A DNA stretch of 64,000 bases. Origin: Luscinia megarhynchos (taxonomy: Eukaryota; Chordata; Aves; Passeriformes; Turdidae). Made by a program: the position numbers and the translations under genes. Under the pieces are notes generated by a model. The model had not been told where the DNA came from and searched no databases. It worked only from the letters and a program-made list of their open reading frames with translations. The stretch lies in the NCBI GenBank assembly GCA_034336665.1, contig CM067566.1, positions 25,698,330-25,762,329 of the forward strand, read 5' to 3'. The first letter of the stretch is position 1. Every line of letters begins with the position of its first letter. Positions 59,001 to 64,000 of the stretch are shown one piece after another.

Positions 59001-62000
59001 TGAAGACCTGAGCTTCTTTTCCATGTGGCTCTACCTTATGTTTTGTGGGCACACCAGCATGTTTGGGGAATTCAGATGAGCCTGTAGCATCAGAAACACA
59101 TGAACAGGACAGGCAAAAAAGAAATTGTCAGGTATTTGCAAATAAGGAAGAACTGAGTTGAGCAAATATAAAGGCTTTAAAAAAATTTATCACGTGATGA
59201 GGGCAGAGAGGTGGAAAGGAAACCAACTCTTCCTGGTTTTGTCTCCAGAACTATTTTCTCAATAGGTACTAACATGTTTCAATGGCATATTTCACTAACT
59301 ACATTTAAACAATGCCAAACGTTGTCTTGGCTAATTGGGTGGGACTTTTTTTAAAATGTGAGACATTAGCTTATATTAAGCCTATTTGGAAAGGATTAAT
59401 GAATACTGTGCTTAACTTGTTGCTCCAAAGGTTTCAGATTTCATAGATGTTTTTGCAACCACTGTGTCACTCCAGTTTCTTCCTCTCCATATGTGTTTCT
59501 TATATTACAGCATTCACATGAGGGATTTGAGTTCATTATGTTTTAAGGAGAATTTAATTCCATTATTGCATTATTTTCTTTGTTCTGAAAGCACTCTGAG
59601 GAGTCTTTAGAAACAGTTATCTTAGCTAATTAAATTTTTTTTGAAGTTATATGAAGAAAGCATGTGGTAGAGGAGTGTCAAATGCTTTCTTGAGTAATGC
59701 TTTCACAAAAGAAATACTTTTATTCAAAATTCCTCTCTGTTACTTCCTTTGAAAAGCACACTTGTGATTAATTTACCTGGAGTGATCACAAGGAAGTAAC
59801 AGAGAGATCACTCTAATTTTCTCTCTGGTAAAGAAAACTATAAATGGAAGACATCTCAGCTGATGGCACTGCATGAGTTTAAATTCCATCTGAGAATCCA
59901 GTTTCTATCTTTTTGATGTCATCCCATAGCTTATCAAAGATTATACCATGAGACTGTGTATTTGTTGCTTTGCTTTTACTCCTACAGCTTGGCTTTCTGG
60001 CAAACTGCTTGTTTTCTTCTGGTTTCTTCCAGGTGCAAGTGCTATTTCTTGCTTTTTTCTCCTGTCCAATATCCTGCCTTTCTCTTGCTGCAGTTTGGTT
60101 AGGGAACTGCACCAGGAAAAGTGACAATGAACGTAAGATCATTGTATTCAAAACTTCTGTGCTGCTTCACTGTGATGTGATATAATGCTGAGGGTTCAGA
60201 TTCCTTACCTTCATCAACTTTAATGGCTGTGAATCCATCACCCTTTGAGAATGGTTTTGTGTGTCCCCCTTTGTGCTAGACCCAGTGTCCTGGTTGGCAA
60301 ACTTTCACTACAACTAATGTAAGAAGTAAGGGAAATAAAAAAATACTGAATAATAATTAGCTATTACTCTGCAGTAAAATATGATTTCTATAATTAATTA
60401 ACTATGCCACAAGGGGCATATATCTTCTCCAGCAGAGCTCTTATCCAGTTCATTATCCTCCCATGCTTCCTTTGAAAGTAATTGGATTTTTTATCTCATT
60501 AGGGATTGGAAAAGACCATGTACTATTAATCTGAGCTACTTATTGAAAAGATACCATCCCCACACATTGCAACAGTACACTGAAGTTGCTTACTATCTTT
60601 TAAAATGTATCTATAGGCGTGTTTAGTTTTCTGTTCTTAAAAAGCAGAACTATTTATCTTGGCTCTGGAGTTCCAGAATACAAGTTCCTGCCATGTTAAA
60701 TTGACCTTCCAACCTACTGCAGTCTGCTTACACTGTTTCATAACAAAGTGTTGAGCAATTGCATTTGTAATTTCTGTATGAAAAATGTGTTACTTGCATC
60801 TTGGTGACAGAGCAGTTTATTGTTAAAGATAATAGATACGTGCAATCATCAATGTACTTTTTTTATCAAGCTGTTATTTTAAGGTTCTGTAATATGTAGG
60901 TGTAACTCAATTGTTCTTGTCCAGGTTAATTTCAGTAAACTTTGAAAACAGTGGGCCCAGCTGAGAGTTGTGGCCATCAATAGAGCCTGGAGGGATTTTA
61001 GCATAATTTATCTGCCATATATTATCTTCTTGACATAATACCCTGGAACTCTACTGCAAACCAGTCTTTACTTGAGAGTGCTCACAATAAATTTCATAGT
61101 TCCTGCATTGCCTCATTAGGTATGGCATTTATCTGAATTTTGCTTTGAAACATCTCTGTTGTTGGAACCATAAGGTTGTTGTACTGTGACACAACAGCTG
61201 GGAGTTTATAAGAGGTATGTTTATGAGCAATGTTTAATATGAAAAAAATAAATTACTTATATTTTTACAGGTTTTATAATGTTATGTATTGGGGTAGGCT
61301 TTCTAACAGGACCCAAGAAAGACCTTAGCTCTGTCTTTGAAGTGAAAAGCAATCAAAAACCATTCTTCAAAAAGAGTAAAAACTATATTAAACTACGTAA
61401 GTATAGTTTTAGTTCCTTTTCTCCATGAATCTAGAAATATTGTCTGAGGAGGGGGAAAAACAGCACTATGGAGTATTTGCTCAGATGTTTTAGAAATGCT
61501 TTTTTGGTGCTAGTTTTAGAGGCAGACTGGTAGTTGGTATTTCCCAAGTTCCAGGTTAATGATGACATATACTTCTGGAGGAGCTAACTTGCTATGATTA
61601 TGACTGACAGAGGCTATTCCTAATGGAATGTGTTAAACAGAGACAAGAAACTGGGCAAAAACCAAAATGTGAGAATGGATTCAGCATCATTGGTGGTTTC
61701 ATTTTAGTAGTTGAGAAGAAGGCCTCTCTGGATCTTGGGATTTACCCTGTGTGTACAAAAGATATGATTTCCCAGCCCAGTGTGGTGATTTTGAGGCTGT
61801 CCAGTGTGACAGCACTGCTGGGGCTGTATGGGCTGGCTGGCAATGTCGTGGCACTCTCTGGCCCAGAGCTGCTGTACAGTGCAGGGATATCATAATTTTC
61901 AGATTACATGTATGGGGTCTGCTTTTTTCCTTAGGTTTTGAAGAGAAATGAAAATCAAATGTCTGACGTTTTAACACTTTTTGGCTTTTAAACCATACAA

Positions 62001-63476
62001 ATGTTTTCAACTCTTTCTCTACAATCGTTTGAGTCCCTGATTTGTTTTAATTGTCAGCTTACTGTTTCTAAAGAAAAAGATCTGTCAATAGCATGAAGTT
62101 TGGTAGAGAAATAAAATGCTAGGCATGAGGGCATGGTAACCCTACAGAGATTAGGATGCTGAAGATTCCAATTTCTGCATCTTTCTTCTGTGACTTTGGA
62201 TCAAATTGCTTGTCATTTGTGTGCATTTTGTTGCATTTGGGAAAAGGAGACATATAACACAATACTACTTCACAGTTTTTTCAGGCTTTTTCTGTAATCT
62301 TTGTGGAGGTCTTGACTCTGTATACTTAAGAGCCAAAAGAATGTGGACTGAGAGAGTTTGTGTGTCAGAGAACATGAGCAACATTTCAAGTGGCTTGCAT
62401 ATTACTGCTAAGAAGCATTTCACAAAAGTAAATTAATATTTCAAAATATTACCTGTCGCAAAGCACAGCCCTTTCTCAGCTGATCTTGTAATGTTGCAAC
62501 AGTACCTTTTGCACTTCCTCATCGTGCTCAGACTTGTACTGTTTCTCATCTACTCTGAGTACCTTTGTCTTGCAGACTATGAAATTGCTTGACATGTGCT
62601 AATATAAGTAGCATGTCCTTTCTGACTCTTCCATTATAAAATGTATTTAAATTTTCACAAAACCATCCCAGAAAACTTGCATTAAAATAATTTCATATCT
62701 TCTTAAATATATGAAAGAACAAACTGAAGTTACTGAAATTATTGTAGATAGCATATGCCACTGTGTAAATTAAGTAACTGCAGAGGGCTTTGATCACCAA
62801 ATTACATTGTGCTGAATGGTGAGAGCTCTTAAGCTCACACTGTGGTTATTTGTAATGCTACAGGAGCTATTAGAAAGCCCTGAACGTGCTTTCTAAGAAG
62901 CTGCACTGTCTTTCCAAGAGTATGTCAAACAAATAATCATGTTGTAAGTCTGGCAAGAGTCATGTCTTTCTGACATCTAAAGGCTTGGGAAGTAAACTGA
63001 ATTTTGTTCCACACATTGTATTAATAATTGTGTGATAAAAATTGTGTACTGCAAATGCATATTTGCACACAGATAAGAAAACACTGAAGGGTTTACATTA
63101 TGCTCTTACTCATGTCCTATTATGAATTCTTCAGTAGGTGAAATTTTTACATAACTACTTCAAGGAGTTTTGGAACATTTTATCTGCTCAGCATGTTGTG
63201 TTTTGGAGAGTGGATTTACACACATACATATATTCTGCATGCATAGATACTACCTTGATCTGGTTTTGTCAGTTAAATGGATGCATTTCTCATTCTGTGA
63301 ATAGCACATCTTAGAATAAATGTCCTGTTCAAGAGCAATAATAACATTATTTTTTCTTGAATTAAAAACATTCTTTCTGTGTTTTTCTATTTCAAGTATT
63401 GTGGCTGTTTGTTGGTGTGGGTTTGCTTGGATTGGGTTTACGTTATAAAACTTACCAGAAGAAGTTGGGCCAAGGG
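50697..63476 (+). CDS. CWH43: CWH43 / PGAP2-interacting protein, membrane part (9 coding exons, partial, 421 residues)
   Basis: Joined exons: 50697-50739, 51583-51774, 53944-54064, 54184-54338, 55712-55913, 56941-57029, 58274-58528, 61271-61396 and 63397-63476. Phases match at every junction. The protein closely follows human CWH43: [95 protein letters not shown] and GPKK. Many hydrophobic segments mark a multipass ER/Golgi protein. In yeast Cwh43 remodels GPI-anchor lipids; the N-terminal half resembles PGAP2/Frag1 and the C-terminal half resembles exo/endonuclease-phosphatase enzymes. That catalytic half (human total 699 residues) lies beyond the right edge. The ATG has A at -3. Exon 5 has an unusual triplicated acceptor. 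Confidence 0.95.
50740..51582 (+). other. CWH43 intron 1
   Basis: The first half is GC-rich continuation of the CpG island and the second half is AT-rich. It ends in a T-rich tract and TTTTAG. No other element was recognised. Confidence 0.7.
51583..51774 (+). CDS. CWH43: CWH43 coding exon 2 (residues 15-78)
   Basis: It encodes [20 protein letters not shown], then [20 protein letters not shown] and TIGPFW, ending near LRLTMV. The strongly hydrophobic middle is a membrane segment. The acceptor is TGTTTTAG and the donor is GTTG|GTAAGT, phase 1. Confidence 0.96.
51775..53943 (+). other. CWH43 intron 2
   Basis: AT-rich. A short local duplication with inverted character ('caaccatctaaggttggttgagatcaaccatctaag') lies near 53578-53613. 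No exon, RNA gene or CR1 was recognised. Confidence 0.6.
53944..54064 (+). CDS. CWH43: CWH43 coding exon 3 (residues 79-118)
   Basis: It encodes [20 protein letters not shown] followed by [19 protein letters not shown]. The acceptor is TTTATAG and the donor is AAAG|GTATTT, phase 2. VSSSL and QxVTWWSG are near-identical to human. Confidence 0.95.
54184..54338 (+). CDS. CWH43: CWH43 coding exon 4 (residues 119-170)
   Basis: It encodes [20 protein letters not shown] followed by [20 protein letters not shown] and on to EQVHS. The acceptor is CTTACAG and the donor is TCAG|GTAAGC, phase 1. The intron before it is only 119 bp. Confidence 0.95.
54339..55657 (+). other. CWH43 intron 4
   Basis: AT-rich. 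An imperfect duplication around 'ggaggactggacaa' occurs at 54754-54825. The 3' end runs into the repeated splice-acceptor array described separately. Confidence 0.6.
55631..55714 (+). repeat. CWH43: 27-bp tandem repeat carrying three successive 3' splice sites
   Basis: Acceptor-type pyrimidine tracts each ending CTAG precede positions 55658, 55685 and 55712, exactly 27 bp apart. The two complete units (55658-55684 and 55685-55711) differ at only five positions. Each AG is followed by GTGGA or GTCGA, so each is a usable phase-1 acceptor in the same frame. The most downstream one gives the protein colinear with human CWH43. Confidence 0.92.
55712..55913 (+). CDS. CWH43: CWH43 coding exon 5 (residues 171-237)
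   Basis: After a variable hydrophilic start ([20 protein letters not shown]), it encodes [20 protein letters not shown], then [15 protein letters not shown] and GPDPNPF. The donor is TTGG|GTAAGT, phase 2. Upstream in-frame acceptors could add 9 or 18 residues to its start. Confidence 0.94.
55921..56007 (+). repeat. (ATT)n / (ATTACT)n compound microsatellite just inside CWH43 intron 5
   Basis: Three ATT units are followed by about six ATTACT-type hexamers and then about fourteen ATT units. It starts only 8 bp downstream of the exon 5 donor junction. Confidence 0.95.
56008..56940 (+). other. CWH43 intron 5, remainder
   Basis: AT-rich. Nothing recognised beyond the microsatellite at its start. 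Confidence 0.6.
56941..57029 (+). CDS. CWH43: CWH43 coding exon 6 (residues 238-267)
   Basis: It encodes [20 protein letters not shown] followed by VISFSLFLI, a membrane segment matching human GGAVLLCLASGLML in position. The acceptor is TTATATCAG and the donor is ATAG|GTAGGT, phase 1. Confidence 0.9.
57285..57345 (+). mobile_element. Short CR1 3' tail in CWH43 intron 6
   Basis: 'ttggacttgatgatcttagaggccttttccaaccttagtggttctata' is the conserved CR1 3' end. The element body upstream is too worn to delimit. Confidence 0.8.
57346..58273 (+). other. CWH43 intron 6, remainder
   Basis: AT-rich. No further element was recognised. Confidence 0.6.
58274..58528 (+). CDS. CWH43: CWH43 coding exon 7 (residues 268-352)
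   Basis: It encodes [20 protein letters not shown], then [54 protein letters not shown] and SSHLLL. It includes two or three membrane segments. The acceptor is CCTTCACAG and the donor is CTAG|GTACAT, phase 1. Confidence 0.96.
58529..61270 (+). other. CWH43 intron 7
   Basis: AT-rich. It contains a perfect 17-bp inverted repeat (59733-59749 with 59790-59806). No exon or CR1 was recognised. Confidence 0.6.
59733..59806. repeat. Perfect 17-bp inverted repeat with a 40-nt spacer
   Basis: CTCTCTGTTACTTCCTT at 59733-59749 is exactly complementary to AAGGAAGTAACAGAGAG at 59790-59806. Further short GATCAC/GTGATC complementarity lies inside and beside the second arm. Confidence 0.9.
61271..61396 (+). 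CDS. CWH43: CWH43 coding exon 8 (residues 353-394)
   Basis: It encodes [20 protein letters not shown] followed by [24 protein letters not shown] and the basic linker match human. The acceptor is TTTTTACAG and the donor is CTAC|GTAAGT, phase 1. Confidence 0.94.
61397..63396 (+). other. CWH43 intron 8
   Basis: AT-rich with a slightly GC-richer patch at about 61730-61880. No exon or repeat family was recognised. Confidence 0.6.
63397..63476 (+). CDS. CWH43: CWH43 coding exon 9 (residues 395-421)
   Basis: It encodes [20 protein letters not shown] followed by KKLGQG, the last membrane helix before the catalytic domain. The acceptor is CTATTTCAAG and the donor is AGGG|GTGAGT, phase 0. Confidence 0.93.
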
Positions 63477-64000
63477 GTGAGTAGAGTGTTTGTGAGAATA
63501 TACAAATATATTTGAGAATATACATTATATATGTATATTTCAAATATACAGTAAAATGTGTGTATGATAGCTAAGGTGTGTTAATTGTTGCTGAATAAAT
63601 CTTTGTAACCAAGTATTCAGAAAAACTAATGCACAAATGAAAATGCAAAAATTTAATTTATATATTCATGTCAAATTGAAATGTCTGGGTCTTTGGAGTT
63701 TTGTAGTGATGCTATGAAGGAAAAAATATTTGGAAAATTTGAGAGATTCTTGTCTCATATGTTAAATTTGAACATTACTTCTATAAATTAGTTTATTTGA
63801 ACTGTATTCAAACTGGTCAATGCTGTTAGCAGTCTGATCTCATGTAGGAGGAGTTTGAACAGATAACTGAGGTTTCCTCCAGGTGAAGGAATTTTGTGGT
63901 TCAATATTATATCATAACCCTGAATTGAAGCTCTCTGAAAAGTTGGTTGACATAGATTAGACTTAGACTAGGTATGGAAATTGGATGAAAATCTGAAGAT
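63477..64000 (+). other. CWH43 intron 9 (continues past the window)
   Basis: AT-rich with 'atatacatatat'-type alternation near 63510-63545. No further exon occurs before the window ends. Confidence 0.7.

Overview
This is vertebrate nuclear DNA, most likely from a bird. The signs are interrupted genes with GT-AG introns, GC-rich CpG-island promoters in an AT-rich background, and several fragments of CR1, the dominant LINE family of birds and other sauropsids. No bacterial, phage or CRISPR features are present. The species cannot be named from the sequence.

Three protein-coding genes were rebuilt exon by exon, with reading phase matching at every junction. They lie in the order known from vertebrate synteny (FRYL - OCIAD1 - OCIAD2 - CWH43). 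(1) OCIAD1, plus strand, 10789-23692: 8 coding exons, 263 codons plus stop. (2) OCIAD2, minus strand, stop at 34428 and start at 42009: 6 coding exons, 146 codons plus stop, with a probable untranslated first exon ending at 45327. (3) CWH43 (PGAP2-interacting protein), plus strand, from 50697 to the right edge: 9 coding exons and 421 codons, covering the membrane part; the C-terminal part lies beyond the window. The left 6.3 kb is dominated by a CpG island (about 4630-6330). By position it is probably the head of FRYL transcribed leftwards, but no FRYL coding exon is visible.

Layout: 1-4.6 kb AT-rich, probably FRYL intron, with a coding-looking but frame-broken patch at 4088-4321; 4.6-6.3 kb CpG island; 6.3-10.5 kb intergenic; 10.5-11.0 kb OCIAD1 promoter with two abutting GC-rich tandem arrays; OCIAD1 with CR1 fragments in introns 1 and 4; 23.7-34.4 kb between the convergent 3' ends of OCIAD1 and OCIAD2; OCIAD2; its CpG island (45.14-45.79 kb) held between two CR1 fragments; 46.3-50.2 kb intergenic; CWH43 promoter with a 20-bp minisatellite; then CWH43.

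OCIAD1 and OCIAD2 are a convergent paralogous pair. OCIA-domain proteins act in mitochondrial and endosomal membranes, and OCIAD1 has been tied to respiratory complex III assembly. CWH43 acts in GPI-anchor lipid remodelling and is a neighbour rather than a pathway partner. The most notable observations are: a perfectly spaced 27-bp triplication of the CWH43 exon-5 splice acceptor, predicting in-frame 9-residue isoform steps; the shared exon sizes and phases of the two OCIAD genes alongside marked divergence of OCIAD1 (including loss of the SFW tryptophan); a head-to-head CR1 pair in OCIAD1 intron 4; and GC-rich tandem arrays in three of the four promoters. I did not find a wholly new biological system.
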